64,000 bases of DNA from Pseudomonadota bacterium (GTDB taxonomy: Bacteria; Desulfobacterota; Desulfobulbia; Desulfobulbales; Desulfocapsaceae): assembly GCA_018817385.1 (NCBI GenBank), contig JAHIUA010000057.1, positions 1 through 64,000 on the forward strand, in the 5' to 3' direction. The notes beneath the pieces were generated by a model. It saw nothing but the letters and a program-made list of their open reading frames with translations, did no database searches and was not told the origin of the DNA. Positions 46,873 to 55,942 of this stretch are shown here, piece by piece. Position 1 is the first letter of the stretch; every line of letters begins with the position of its first letter. The position numbers were made by a program, and so were the translations under genes.

Positions 46873-47850
46873 ATGCAATATAAACACGGTGAAATAGTAT
46901 TTTATCAGGCCGACGATGGTGGAAGTTCTTTCGAGGTAAGCCTTTATAAAGAATCTGTCTGGCTTTCTCTGAACCAGATGGTGGAGCTGTTTGGTCGCGA
47001 TAAGTCAGTTGTTTCCAGACATTTGAATAATATTTTTAAATCTGGTGAGCTGAAGCGTGATGCAGTTGTTGCAAAAAATGCAACAACTGCCGCAGATGGA
47101 AAGACGTACCAGGTGGACTACTATAATCTGGATGCTATTATTTCTGTTGGCTATAGGGTCAACTCCATCCGTGGTACCCAGTTTCGTATTTGGGCAACTT
47201 CAATTCTTAAAGATCATCTGATAAAAGGGTATACCGTCAACGAAAGACGCTTGGCCGAAAAGGGCCTTGTGGAGATGGAACAGGCGGTGACTCTTCTGTC
47301 CCGTACCCTGCAAACCCATGAACTCGTCACTGATGAAGGTAAGGCTGTCCTGGATGTTGTTACCCGTTATGCCAAGTCCTGGACGCTTCTTCTTCAATAT
47401 GATGAGGACCAACTTAAACTGCCCCAAAAGAGCAATCCGGCCAAACAAGCCTTTGACTATCAGCAGGCTAAAGGGGCCATTGCAAAGTTGAAGGTTGAAC
47501 TCGTTAAACGTGGTGAAGCAAGCGATCTTTTGGGCCAGGAGCGAGAGGGACACTTGCAAGGTATTTGGGGAAGTATCAATCAGACCTTTGATGGTGACGA
47601 TCTTTATCCGAGTGTGGAGGAAAAGGCTGCCCATTTGCTCTATTTTGTGATTAAGGATCATCCTTTTTCTGATGGAAATAAAAGGATTGGGGCTTTTCTA
47701 TTTCTCCTTTTCCTGCAGGAAAATGATTTGCTTGAACAATCTGGTATTAATGAGAACGGACTTGTTGCCTTGGCTTTGCTGATTGCAGAAAGTGATCCGA
47801 GGCAGAAAGACCTTATGATTCGTTTGATTTTGAATTTGTTAAAGAATTAA
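46873..47850 (+). CDS. RhuM-type protein with C-terminal Fic/Doc domain
   Basis: A 325-residue two-domain protein. Residues 1-115 are a RhuM (virulence-protein) domain: SVWLSLNQMVELFGRDKSVVSRHLNNIFKSGEL, VDYYNLDAIISVGYRVNSIRGTQFRIWA. Residues about 200-325 are a Fic/Doc domain with the active-site motif HPFSDGNKRIGAFLFLLFL near 259-277, which transfers AMP or a related group to a target. The inhibitory (S/T)xxxE(G/N) motif is not evident. It begins 139 bp after the IS21 end, with no adjacent antitoxin visible. Function within the island, perhaps defence, is inference. Confidence 0.9.
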   Translation: MQYKHGEIVFYQADDGGSSFEVSLYKESVWLSLNQMVELFGRDKSVVSRHLNNIFKSGELKRDAVVAKNATTAADGKTYQVDYYNLDAIISVGYRVNSIRGTQFRIWATSILKDHLIKGYTVNERRLAEKGLVEMEQAVTLLSRTLQTHELVTDEGKAVLDVVTRYAKSWTLLLQYDEDQLKLPQKSNPAKQAFDYQQAKGAIAKLKVELVKRGEASDLLGQEREGHLQGIWGSINQTFDGDDLYPSVEEKAAHLLYFVIKDHPFSDGNKRIGAFLFLLFLQENDLLEQSGINENGLVALALLIAESDPRQKDLMIRLILNLLKN

Positions 47851-47935
47851 AGTAGTTCTCAATCTGGTGATTTCCAAATAGCCCATCTGAAAAAGTCAGG
47901 TAGTTATCTGTTTATACTTTTTCGACATAAGCGAC

Positions 47936-47965
47936 TGTCCAGTTTTTAGTGTGAAAAACTGGACA
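47936..47965. promoter_or_regulatory. Perfect 12-bp inverted repeat between rhuM-fic and hipB
   Basis: TGTCCAGTTTTT (47936-47947) and AAAAACTGGACA (47954-47965) flank a 6-nt loop. There is no T-tract after the stem in either direction, so an operator or a transcript 3' structure is as likely as a terminator. A TTTTTCGACAT half-site lies just upstream at about 47929. Confidence 0.55.
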
Positions 47966-48079
47966 ATTGAAGTTTGTGGTGTTGCTCTGTTGAGTATGAA
48001 TATAGCTGATATCATGAGGTCTAAGGTGAATAGATTTTCGAAAACCTACGTCTTTAACGACATATTTTATGTTTATTGC

Positions 48080-48112
48080 TTTTTCGACATGAAATGTTAT
48101 TATGTCGAAAAA
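48080..48112. promoter_or_regulatory. HipB operator palindrome
   Basis: TTTTTCGACAT (48080-48090) and ATGTCGAAAAA (48102-48112) form perfect 11-bp arms around 11 bases, 14 bases before the hipB start. Copies of the half-site TTTTTCGACA occur at about 47929 and 50033. By analogy with E. coli hipBA, HipB would bind here to repress the operon. Confidence 0.75.
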
Positions 48113-48126
48113 GACAAGGAGCTGAT

Positions 48127-48375
48127 ATGCAAATGTTACTCGTTTCACCTAAGGATATAGGTGTTGCACTGCGGACTCTTCGTAAGGAGAAGGGGTTGAG
48201 CCAGAAAGAGTTGGGCCAAAGAGTTGGGCTTGATCAAAAAAAGATATCGTTGCTTGAAAACGGTAACGCAAACTGCAGAGTTGACAGCCTGTTTCGTTTA
48301 CTCTCTGCCCTGGAGCAGGGCGTTGTTTTGCAATCTAAATCTAACTCTTCTACTTCAAATCAGGATGACTGGTAA
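48127..48375 (+). CDS. hipB: HipB-like antitoxin, XRE helix-turn-helix
   Basis: An 82-residue Cro/CI-type DNA-binding protein: LRTLRKEKGLSQKELGQRVGLDQKKISLLENGNANCRVDSLFRLLSAL spans residues 14-61. ATG 48127 has AAGGAG 5 bases upstream. It overlaps the hipA start by one base (TAATG), the standard antitoxin-toxin order. It should neutralise HipA and repress the operon at the 48080 palindrome. Confidence 0.92.
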   Translation: MQMLLVSPKDIGVALRTLRKEKGLSQKELGQRVGLDQKKISLLENGNANCRVDSLFRLLSALEQGVVLQSKSNSSTSNQDDW

Positions 48376-49682
48376 TGTCCTCGAAAAGGAATGTTTCACT
48401 GCAAATATTGATGAATGGGTATTTGGTTGGTCGCTTGCATTCTTCAGCTCAAGGAGTTTTGAGTTTTAATTATGAAAAATCATGGCTTGATTTTGACAAT
48501 CGAAGACCTTTATCTCTTTCATTGCCTATAAGCAGTCAAAGCTACAGTGGCGTTATTGTCGAAAATTACTTTGATAATCTCCTTCCAGATAGCCTAGCAA
48601 TTCGTAGCAGGTTGCAGGCACGTGTGGGAGCTGAGACGACCCGGTGTTTTGATTTACTTTCTTACATTGGTAGAGATTGTGTAGGGGCATTGCAGCTGGT
48701 GGCAGAAGGAGCCCCTGTTGATATTCGAAAAATAACAGCGACGCCTTTATCCGATGTTGAGATTTCAGCAATACTTCAGAGTTATCGAACCATGCCTTTA
48801 GGTGTGAATATTGAAGAAGATTTTCGTATATCAGTAGCAGGAGCCCAGGAAAAGACAGCATTCCTAAAACAGGATAATCGTTGGTGTAGACCAAGTGGTG
48901 CGACGCCAACCAGCCATATCTTTAAATTACCCATAGGAGAAATGGGAAACACCGGTATTGATCTTGCGGATAGTGTAGAGAATGAATGGCTCTGCCTGCA
49001 GTTACTTGCTGAATTTGGAGTACCGGTAGCAAGTAGCGAAATAATGCAGTTTGGTGAGCAAAGGGTCCTCGTTGTTGAGCGTTTTGATCGTCGTTGGGCA
49101 AAAGATGGATCGTGGCTCATGAGATTACCTCAGGAAGATATGTGTCAGGTTACAGGTGTATCCGGAAACTTGAAATATGAAAATGATGGTGGCCCAGGCA
49201 TGCGCACGATTATGGATATCTTGCTGGGGTCTGAGCGTAGTTATGATGATCGTCGGGTATTCATGATGACCCAACTGCTTTTTTGGATGTTGGCTGCTAT
49301 TGACGGTCATGCTAAAAATTTCAGTATTTTCCACATGCGAGGAGGTTTGTTCCGTATGACTCCTCTTTACGATGTTATTTCGGTTCATCCACTGGTTGCA
49401 AACGGACAGTTGGCAAGTCAACGTGTAAATATGGCGATGGCGGTTCAATCTAAAAATCGACATTACCGTAGAGATAGGATTGTTCGAAGGCATTGGCTAG
49501 AAGCTGCAAGGAAATGCCGCTTTTCCGATGGCGAGATGGATAAAATTATTGAGGAATGCTGTGACTCAGTTGATGGTGCAATAGAGCGTGTTGCCGCTCG
49601 AACTCCAGGTGGATTTCCGGAAGTGATAGCTAAAGCTATTTTTGCCGGTTTACGTTCATCACGAGATAGTTTGGTACGATAA
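48375..49682 (+). CDS. hipA: HipA-family serine/threonine kinase toxin
   Basis: A 435-residue HipA-like kinase. The couple_hipA region occupies residues 1-105 (PLSLSLPISSQSYSGVIVENYFDNLLPD). The kinase core includes FRISVAGAQEKTAFLKQ near 154-170 (ATP loop and Lys), VVERFDRRW near 233-241, the catalytic AAIDGHAKNFSIFH near 312-325 and the metal-binding YDVISVHP near 335-342. E. coli HipA phosphorylates glutamyl-tRNA synthetase and causes dormancy. All core residues look intact, so the module may be active. Confidence 0.93.
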   Translation: MSSKRNVSLQILMNGYLVGRLHSSAQGVLSFNYEKSWLDFDNRRPLSLSLPISSQSYSGVIVENYFDNLLPDSLAIRSRLQARVGAETTRCFDLLSYIGRDCVGALQLVAEGAPVDIRKITATPLSDVEISAILQSYRTMPLGVNIEEDFRISVAGAQEKTAFLKQDNRWCRPSGATPTSHIFKLPIGEMGNTGIDLADSVENEWLCLQLLAEFGVPVASSEIMQFGEQRVLVVERFDRRWAKDGSWLMRLPQEDMCQVTGVSGNLKYENDGGPGMRTIMDILLGSERSYDDRRVFMMTQLLFWMLAAIDGHAKNFSIFHMRGGLFRMTPLYDVISVHPLVANGQLASQRVNMAMAVQSKNRHYRRDRIVRRHWLEAARKCRFSDGEMDKIIEECCDSVDGAIERVAARTPGGFPEVIAKAIFAGLRSSRDSLVR

Positions 49683-50159
49683 GAGGCGTGAGGTTCTAAG
49701 TATGAAACGGATGATCATGAAAAGATCAACACAGAGTACAAAATAGAGTTGTCCAGGAAGGGCTCATTGTTCTTAATTGCACTCTTATGAAGAAGTAAAA
49801 TTCTATTTACGTAATTGCCTTGTGACGAGTGATGGTGCGATAGATTACTGTAAAGACAATATTTATGATGGTGTAATGATAATTGAGATGTGTGATGGGT
49901 GCAAGACCAGCTAAGTGTTTTCGCTTCTCTGTGGAGGCTATCTCCAAAAAGCTCAACACCTGTTTGTCTATTTTAGATTACGCCCCAACTTGAAGTAAGA
50001 AGTGAAACGAGACTAGCAAGGACATTACAATGCTTTTTCGACAGTTTGGAAAAGTAGAAGCTTTTATTTCAACACCGTTGCAGCTAATATCAGTCATTTA
50101 TTGGTAAAAGCCGTATTCACCGAGTTCATGCTGAGTAAGCCTGGAGCGACCACATTTTA
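49683..50159. other. AT-rich intergenic region after hipA
   Basis: No gene is supported in 477 bases. A TTTTTCGACA half-site like that of the hipB operator occurs at about 50033. The composition is AT-rich like the rest of the hipBA area, consistent with foreign origin. Confidence 0.5.
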
Positions 50160-50321
50160 ATGATTTTAAATAATGAGGCTGAGCGTTGCAGGCAGGCCTA
50201 TCAGAAGCATTTTGAAGAGACTCTAAAATCCAGCAATTCTCTGGAACAGGCTGTAGATTCATGTGCCCACCTTTTCCTCGACGGAAAACCGGTAAAAAAG
50301 GGATACACCACTCAAGTTTGA
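50160..50321 (+). CDS. Short frame, possible 5' part of the downstream gene
   Basis: A 53-codon frame (MILNNEAERCRQAYQKHF... ending KKGYTTQV) with protein-like composition overlaps the start of the next frame, which is offset by one or two bases. It may be the true N-terminus of the nuclease candidate at 50261, separated by a frameshift near 50315, or a chance frame. No ribosome site is evident. Confidence 0.35.
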   Translation: MILNNEAERCRQAYQKHFEETLKSSNSLEQAVDSCAHLFLDGKPVKKGYTTQV

Positions 50322-51475
50322 TCATCTGCACTCTGGCAATTGGTCTTCAATGGCAACTGGATGATTTGACCATATTCGAATACCTTCTGTACGCAAGTCT
50401 ATTCACTTTCCAGAATCTTGTACCTGAACGATTCGAGTTATCGATGATAGACGACGAATGGGATGAAATTCATCAAAGTGCTTGGGATGCTTTGAGTGAG
50501 CTCCTGATGTGGAAGTTGAAAACAAGAGACGAGAAGGATCTAAAGCTTAATGAGAGATTTTTGGCAAAATCTCTCAAGCGTCATTTGATACCACTGTTGT
50601 TGCCTGGAGAAAGATCTCCCTCATTAAGCCTTAAGAATCTTGAGGTGTTCAGCCAGCTAGTCGCTGCTGTAGTAAAACGTAATAATTTTTTGCACAGGAC
50701 AATTTTTGAGTTCTGTTTGGACGACGATTACCGCTATAAATTTGATGGCGAGCATTTAACCCTATACCCAATTGAAATACCTGAGGAGTCGGAATGGGAT
50801 TTCAATGGCAGAAAATTATCAGCACTACATAATTATTGGTTCAATAGGGCAGTAATCGAATATTTCAATTCTGATTTACCGAATGAAAAATTTGGGTTGC
50901 CTGAAAATGACGTGTCTAACCGCATGGCATATATCAAGGCCACTCAGGTGTATCTTCAATTGGATGAGATAAACGGTAAAGATCCAGGTGAAGTAGATCT
51001 CCTCTGCTATCTGGATAAGCATCTTCTCGTCTTAGAGGTAAAATCGACTTACATCAGAAAGACTAAACAGGATGCCTGGATCCATCTAACCAATACGTTG
51101 AGAAAGGCTTCACAGCAGCTCAGACAAAAAGAAAATGCAATAGCTCAAGCCATCGTAGATGACGCTAACCTACAATCAAAACTCAAAATTCCGGATCAGA
51201 AAGATGCTATCAAAATTTATCCATGGATTGTTGATAGTTCGATAGAATATGACCAGGAACTCATCGATGGCTATCTCAAGGTTTCTTTGGAGGGTTTGAT
51301 TGTCATTCTGAACAATGAACGGGAATTACTCACAGGGAATCTGTTGACGGAAGAAGAGTTACCAAAGGACGATATGTTTTCTGGCGGATTCTCAGTCCGG
51401 CGTTTCATAGAGCTTGTGGAGAAAGGGGAATTGTGGTCGGTACTCGAAGAAGGCACATACATAAATATAACTTAG
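50261..51475 (+). CDS. Putative PD-(D/E)XK nuclease-like protein
   Basis: A 404-residue protein not assigned to a named family. A segment near residues 245-265 reads GEVDLLCYLDKHLLVLEVKSTYIR: an Asp, about 12 residues of beta-hairpin, then Glu-x-Lys, which is the pattern of PD-(D/E)XK restriction-type nucleases. Residues 1-240 are helical with no motif. The annotated start lies in proline- and basic-rich sequence (MCPPFPRRKTGKKG) with no ribosome site, and coding-like sequence continues upstream in another frame, so the 5' end may be frameshifted. Its place between hipBA and hsdM suggests defence. Confidence 0.6.
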   Translation: MCPPFPRRKTGKKGIHHSSLIICTLAIGLQWQLDDLTIFEYLLYASLFTFQNLVPERFELSMIDDEWDEIHQSAWDALSELLMWKLKTRDEKDLKLNERFLAKSLKRHLIPLLLPGERSPSLSLKNLEVFSQLVAAVVKRNNFLHRTIFEFCLDDDYRYKFDGEHLTLYPIEIPEESEWDFNGRKLSALHNYWFNRAVIEYFNSDLPNEKFGLPENDVSNRMAYIKATQVYLQLDEINGKDPGEVDLLCYLDKHLLVLEVKSTYIRKTKQDAWIHLTNTLRKASQQLRQKENAIAQAIVDDANLQSKLKIPDQKDAIKIYPWIVDSSIEYDQELIDGYLKVSLEGLIVILNNERELLTGNLLTEEELPKDDMFSGGFSVRRFIELVEKGELWSVLEEGTYINIT

Positions 51476-51685
51476 GATTTCTCTGTCTTTTAGCACTTCT
51501 CATGGGGGAGTAGCTTCTATTCTAATCCCGATTGTTAAATTGATTATGATCCTGGTATGCCATCAACTTGTCGTTGTGGCATGTGCCTTTTAAACTTGCC
51601 CTATTTATAGCAGATGTTATACTTCTCGAAAATTAATTAGCTTAAATTACTGCGTAATATGGCTATATTCGCAGGAGATGAATTG

Positions 51686-51919
51686 ATGATCAGAAAACCC
51701 GAAAATTTTCCGCAGCAAGTCAAAAAAATTCGGCTGCAACTGAAGCTTTCCCAGGAAGAGTTGGCCCAGTGCCTGGGGGTAAGCTTTGCCACAGTCAATC
51801 GCTGGGAGAATGGCAGGACGAAGCCGTCGAAGCTGGCCTTGAAACAATTTGCAGCGTTTTGCACGACGAACAGCCGCAGCGGCAAGCTGAAACTCGATAA
51901 TAAGGATGTAACCCCATGA
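51686..51919 (+). CDS. XRE-family helix-turn-helix regulator of the hsd operon
   Basis: A 77-residue protein with one HTH: IRLQLKLSQEELAQCLGVSFATVNRWENGRTKPS at about residues 14-47. ATG 51686 is chosen for its AGGAG 8 bases upstream. It overlaps hsdM by ATGA. Small HTH proteins at this position often control restriction-modification expression, so autoregulation of the operon is likely but not shown. Confidence 0.87.
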   Translation: MIRKPENFPQQVKKIRLQLKLSQEELAQCLGVSFATVNRWENGRTKPSKLALKQFAAFCTTNSRSGKLKLDNKDVTP

Positions 51920-54045
51920 CACCTGGCAACTTTCAGCAACTCGCGAACTTCATCTGGTCCGTTGCCGATTTGTTGCGCGGGCCATACCGCCCACCTCAGT
52001 ATGAACGGGTGATGCTGCCACTGACAGTATTACGTCGTTTTGATGCCGTCCTTGCACCAACAAAAGAAAAAGTCCTGCAAAGATTTGCTTCGCTGGAAGG
52101 GAAAGATCCGCAACTGATTGACCGGGTGTTGAACGAACTGGCCAAGGACGAAGACGGCAAACCGCTTGGATTTCATAATCATAGTCAGCTTGACTTCCTT
52201 AAACTCAAAGGCGATCCGGACAATATCGTTCAGCATCTCGAGCAATATATCGATGGCTTCTCTGAGAATATTCGTAAAATATTCGACCGCTTTGAGTTCC
52301 ATGCAGAAATTGAAAAGCTGGCCGAGGCCAACCGCCTCTATCAGGTAGTTGCCCAGTTCGCAAGCATGGACCTGCACCCCAACCGTGTGGATAACATTAC
52401 CATGGGGCTGGTTTTCGAAGATCTTATCCGCCGTTTCAATGAGGCTGCCAACGAGACGGCTGGAGACCACTTCACCCCGCGTGAGGTCATCCGCCTCATG
52501 GTTAACCTGCTGCTCGAGCCCGACACCAAAGTGCTTACACAGGGGGGCATCATCGTCACTATCTATGATCCCGCCTGCGGTACCGGCGGCATGCTGGCGG
52601 AAAGTCAGAACTGGATACGCGCTCACAATGAAGAAGCGACCGTCAAGGTTTTCGGCCAGGACTACAACCCGCGCTCCTATGCCGTGGCAGCCTCGGATCT
52701 GCTCATCAAAGGGCACAAGGACAGCCGCATCGAATACGGCAACACCCTGCCCAATGATCAGTTCCCAGACATGCATTTTGACTATCTGCTGGCTAATCCG
52801 CCTTTTGGTGTTGATTGGAAGGGGGAAAAAAAAGAGATTGATCGCTGGCCTAATTTTCGCGGCTACAACGGTAAACTGCCGCGTATTAACGATGGCGCAC
52901 TGCTCTTTCTGCTGCACATGATTTCCAAAAATCAGTCATGGAAAGAAGATGATCGCAATAAACCCGGAACGCGCATTGCCATCGTCTTCAACGGCTCGCC
53001 ACTCTTTACAGGCGGTGCGGGCAGTGGTGAGAGTGAGATACGCCGATGGATTATTGAACATGACTGGTTAGAGGCCATCGTCGCCCTGCCCGAACAGATG
53101 TTTTACAATACCGGTATCGGTACCTTTGTCTGGGTTCTGAGTAATCGCAAAGAAAAACACCGTAAGAAGAAAATTCAACTGATCGATGCCCGCGAGCGTT
53201 TCACGCAGATGAAACGAAGCCTGGGCAACAAACGCCGTTATCTGGATGAAACCGTCATTGACGATCTTACCCGGGAACATGGTACGCTGACCGAGTCCAA
53301 GACCAGCAAGGTTTTTGACAACATCGCTTTTGGCTATCGGCGCGTAACCATCCTGCGTCCACTACGTCTGCGTTTCCAGATCACTCAGGAGGCCAAGGAA
53401 CGCTACCTCGACACCTGTCCTGAACTGCTTGATGCAATACTTGCGGTGGAAGAAACCTTGGGGGGCGAACCATATTATGATTGGAATGAAGTCTGGGGCA
53501 AGGTCGAGAAGATAATCAAGGTGCTGCCGGACGATATCGACGGCTGGACCAAGGGGGCAAAAGGCACAGCCCAGAAAAAGCTGTTTCGTCAGGTGTTCAC
53601 CGAACCTGATCCAGATGCCGAACCGGTTATCGCGAAACTCCATAAGACCCAGAAGCTCGATACCGAAGCACTGTTTCCCGGTCAATCTCTCCCCGAGCTG
53701 AAATCAGATGAAATATACGCCCTGCTGGGTTTGTACATCGCCGGTAAAGGCAAGCATGTCGAGTATGAGCCCGATCCCTCACTCAAGGATTTTGAAAATA
53801 TCCCTCTTAAGGAAGACATCATAAGCTATGTCCTGCGCGAGGTGCGCCCCTATGTGGATGACGCCTGGATCGACCGGACCAGCCTTGACGAGCAGGATGG
53901 CGGCATCGGCAAGGTGGGATACGAGATCAACTTCAACCGTGAGTTCTTCCAGTACCAGCCTCCGAGGCCACTGGCCGAAATCGATGCGGAGCTTGCTGCG
54001 GTGGAGAAACGGATTATGGAGCTCTTGCGGGAGGTGACGGCGTGA
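51916..54045 (+). CDS. hsdM: Type I restriction-modification methylase (HsdM)
   Basis: A 709-residue N6-adenine methyltransferase. The HsdM N-terminal helical region (residues 1-165) is followed by the SAM motif IYDPACGTGGMLAES near 216-230 and the catalytic NPPFG near 294-298; DFTPREV-type GDHFTPREVIRLM near 183-195 is also typical. It is longer than E. coli HsdM (529), carrying an extended C-terminal region. It overlaps both neighbours by 4 bp. No hsdR is found in the window, so methylation without restriction is possible. Confidence 0.94.
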   Translation: MTPGNFQQLANFIWSVADLLRGPYRPPQYERVMLPLTVLRRFDAVLAPTKEKVLQRFASLEGKDPQLIDRVLNELAKDEDGKPLGFHNHSQLDFLKLKGDPDNIVQHLEQYIDGFSENIRKIFDRFEFHAEIEKLAEANRLYQVVAQFASMDLHPNRVDNITMGLVFEDLIRRFNEAANETAGDHFTPREVIRLMVNLLLEPDTKVLTQGGIIVTIYDPACGTGGMLAESQNWIRAHNEEATVKVFGQDYNPRSYAVAASDLLIKGHKDSRIEYGNTLPNDQFPDMHFDYLLANPPFGVDWKGEKKEIDRWPNFRGYNGKLPRINDGALLFLLHMISKNQSWKEDDRNKPGTRIAIVFNGSPLFTGGAGSGESEIRRWIIEHDWLEAIVALPEQMFYNTGIGTFVWVLSNRKEKHRKKKIQLIDARERFTQMKRSLGNKRRYLDETVIDDLTREHGTLTESKTSKVFDNIAFGYRRVTILRPLRLRFQITQEAKERYLDTCPELLDAILAVEETLGGEPYYDWNEVWGKVEKIIKVLPDDIDGWTKGAKGTAQKKLFRQVFTEPDPDAEPVIAKLHKTQKLDTEALFPGQSLPELKSDEIYALLGLYIAGKGKHVEYEPDPSLKDFENIPLKEDIISYVLREVRPYVDDAWIDRTSLDEQDGGIGKVGYEINFNREFFQYQPPRPLAEIDAELAAVEKRIMELLREVTA

Positions 54046-55067
54046 GTACACCGGACAGGGGAGAACTGATCGTTTACCGCACCGAGGATGGACAGGCGGA
54101 AGTCCAGCTGCAAACCCTGGATGGCTCCGTCTGGCTCAATCAGGGCGAGATGGCCGAGCTGTTCGATACCACCAAGCAGAACGTCAGTCTGCACATCAAG
54201 AACATCCTGAAAGATGGGGAGCTGCCGGAGGCGGCAACTGTCAAGGAATCCTTGACAGTTCAAAACGAGGGCAACCGCAGGGTCCAGCGCAATACCTACC
54301 TGTACAATCTGCACATGATCCTGGCGGTGGGCTACCGGGTGCGTTCGCCGCGCGGCACCCAGTTCCGCCAGTGGGCCACCGCCCACCTGGCCGAGTATCT
54401 GGTCAAGGGCTTCGTCATGGACGACGAACGGCTCAAGAACCCCGGCGGCTGGGACTACTTCGACGAGCTGCTGGCCCGCATCCGCGAAATCCGCGCCTCG
54501 GAGAAGCGCTTCTACCAGAAGGTGCGTGACCTCTTCGCGCTCAGTTCTGATTACCGTTCCGACGACCGCGCCGCCCAGCTCTTCTTCGCCGAAACCCAGA
54601 ACAAGCTGCTCTTTGCTGTTACTCACCAGACCGCCGCCGAGATCGTCGTCTCCCGCGCCGACCCGGGCGCCCCCAACATGGCGCTCACCAACTGGAGCGG
54701 CTCGCGGGTACGCAAGCATGATGTGATCGTGGCCAAGAACTATCTTTCCGCCGATGAAGTGGACACCCTCAACCGGCTGGTGGTCATCTTCCTGGAACAG
54801 GCAGAGTTGCGGGTGAAAGAGCGCAAGCAGCTCACCCTTGACTACTGGCGGCAGAATGTCGACCGCCTGCTGGACTTCAATGAAAAGGCTGTGCTTACCC
54901 ATGCCGGCAGCGTCTCGCGCGAGGCCATGGAACGCATCGCCCGCGAGCGCTTCGACGCCTTCGACGAAAACCGCCGCATAGCCGAGGCCAGGCAGGCCGA
55001 TGCCGAAGAAATCGCCGAGCTTACGCGGATTGAAAAGCAGCTTGAAAATAAGAAGGAAAAGCGATGA
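54042..55067 (+). CDS. RhuM-family protein in the hsd operon
   Basis: A 341-residue RhuM homologue: VWLNQGEMAELFDTTKQNVSLHIKNILKDGEL (residues 27-58) is a winged-helix-like block, followed by NLHMILAVGYRVRSPRGTQFRQWA and a long helical C-terminal region unlike the Fic tail of the 46873 protein. It overlaps hsdM by GTGA and precedes hsdS. RhuM genes are often found inside type I restriction operons; their molecular function is unknown. Confidence 0.9.
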   Translation: MSTPDRGELIVYRTEDGQAEVQLQTLDGSVWLNQGEMAELFDTTKQNVSLHIKNILKDGELPEAATVKESLTVQNEGNRRVQRNTYLYNLHMILAVGYRVRSPRGTQFRQWATAHLAEYLVKGFVMDDERLKNPGGWDYFDELLARIREIRASEKRFYQKVRDLFALSSDYRSDDRAAQLFFAETQNKLLFAVTHQTAAEIVVSRADPGAPNMALTNWSGSRVRKHDVIVAKNYLSADEVDTLNRLVVIFLEQAELRVKERKQLTLDYWRQNVDRLLDFNEKAVLTHAGSVSREAMERIARERFDAFDENRRIAEARQADAEEIAELTRIEKQLENKKEKR

Positions 55068-55202
55068 ATCCGGGAGGGATGATGGCCTCACAGGAAGGCA
55101 CGAAGACACGAAGGATCGAAGATCTTGGCACAACCAAGAACTATAGCCAAGTTCCTTGGCAGCGATGTGCCAAATTAGATTGGCCAGCAACTCAGTCCAC
55201 AT

Positions 55203-55931
55203 ATGTTTGACATTTCTCTTGGAAAAATGCTTCAGCCAACCTCAAATAACCCGGATGACGTCGAAACACCTTATATCAAGGCGGTCAATGTTCAGTGGGA
55301 TGATTTAAACATCGAAGATCTACCAACTATGTGGGCGAGCCAGGGTGAGATAAAGGCACTCAATCTCAGGGTAGGCGATTTGTTGGTTTGCGAGGGTGGC
55401 GAGGTCGGACGGGCGTCCATTTTGAAAAATGAGCCACCTGAGAACTGCATCTATCAAAACGCACTTCACAGGGTACGTTCACTAAACAACGATGTTCGCT
55501 ATTTAAAATACTGCTTAAAGCAGGCTTCTGAAGCAGGTTGGTTCGATGTTTTATGCAATCGCGCAACCATTGCCCACTTTACGGTTGAGAAGTTTCGGGA
55601 ACTACGCATTCATATTCCATCGCCGGAAACCCAACGCCTGATCGCCGACTACCTCGACATGGAAACCGCGCGCATCGATGCGCTGGTGGCGGAAAAGGAA
55701 AAGATGCTGGCCCTGCTGGATGAAAAGCGCGCCGCCCTCATCAGCCGCGCCGCTATACGGAAGTGGATGTGCGTGATAAGACGGAGTCGGTTTTCGTCCA
55801 TGTTTTTAGTGCCTACCCGACTGTGCCGTCACCTTACTACACCGGCTTGGCATCGTAGATTTAAAAATACTGCATTGTCCAGAACCGTCTATTTGATCGA
55901 GAGGTGGATTCTCGGCGTGTTTGTTATTTAA
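55203..55931 (+). pseudogene. hsdS: HsdS specificity subunit, half-length with foreign tail
   Basis: Residues 1-180 are one target-recognition domain and the central coiled coil of a type I S subunit: FDISLGKMLQ, TPYIKAVNVQW, LRVGDLLVCEGGEVGRA, IHIPSPETQRLIADYLDMETARIDALVAEKEKMLALLDEKRAALISRA. The usual second TRD is absent. After ALISRA the sequence changes character (IRKWMCVIRRSRFSSM); a neighbouring frame there reads YTEVDVRDKTESVFVHVF, suggesting fusion to the end of another gene by deletion. The first residues before FDIS are also missing, and no ribosome site is evident. One-TRD subunits can dimerise, so activity is not excluded. Confidence 0.8.
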
Positions 55932-55942
55932 GGTAGGTGAAA

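Noticed and set aside
53850-55202. 450-codon minus-strand frame
   Set aside because: Antisense to hsdM and rhuM, both with clear domains and overlapping starts; no recognisable motifs in the frame.
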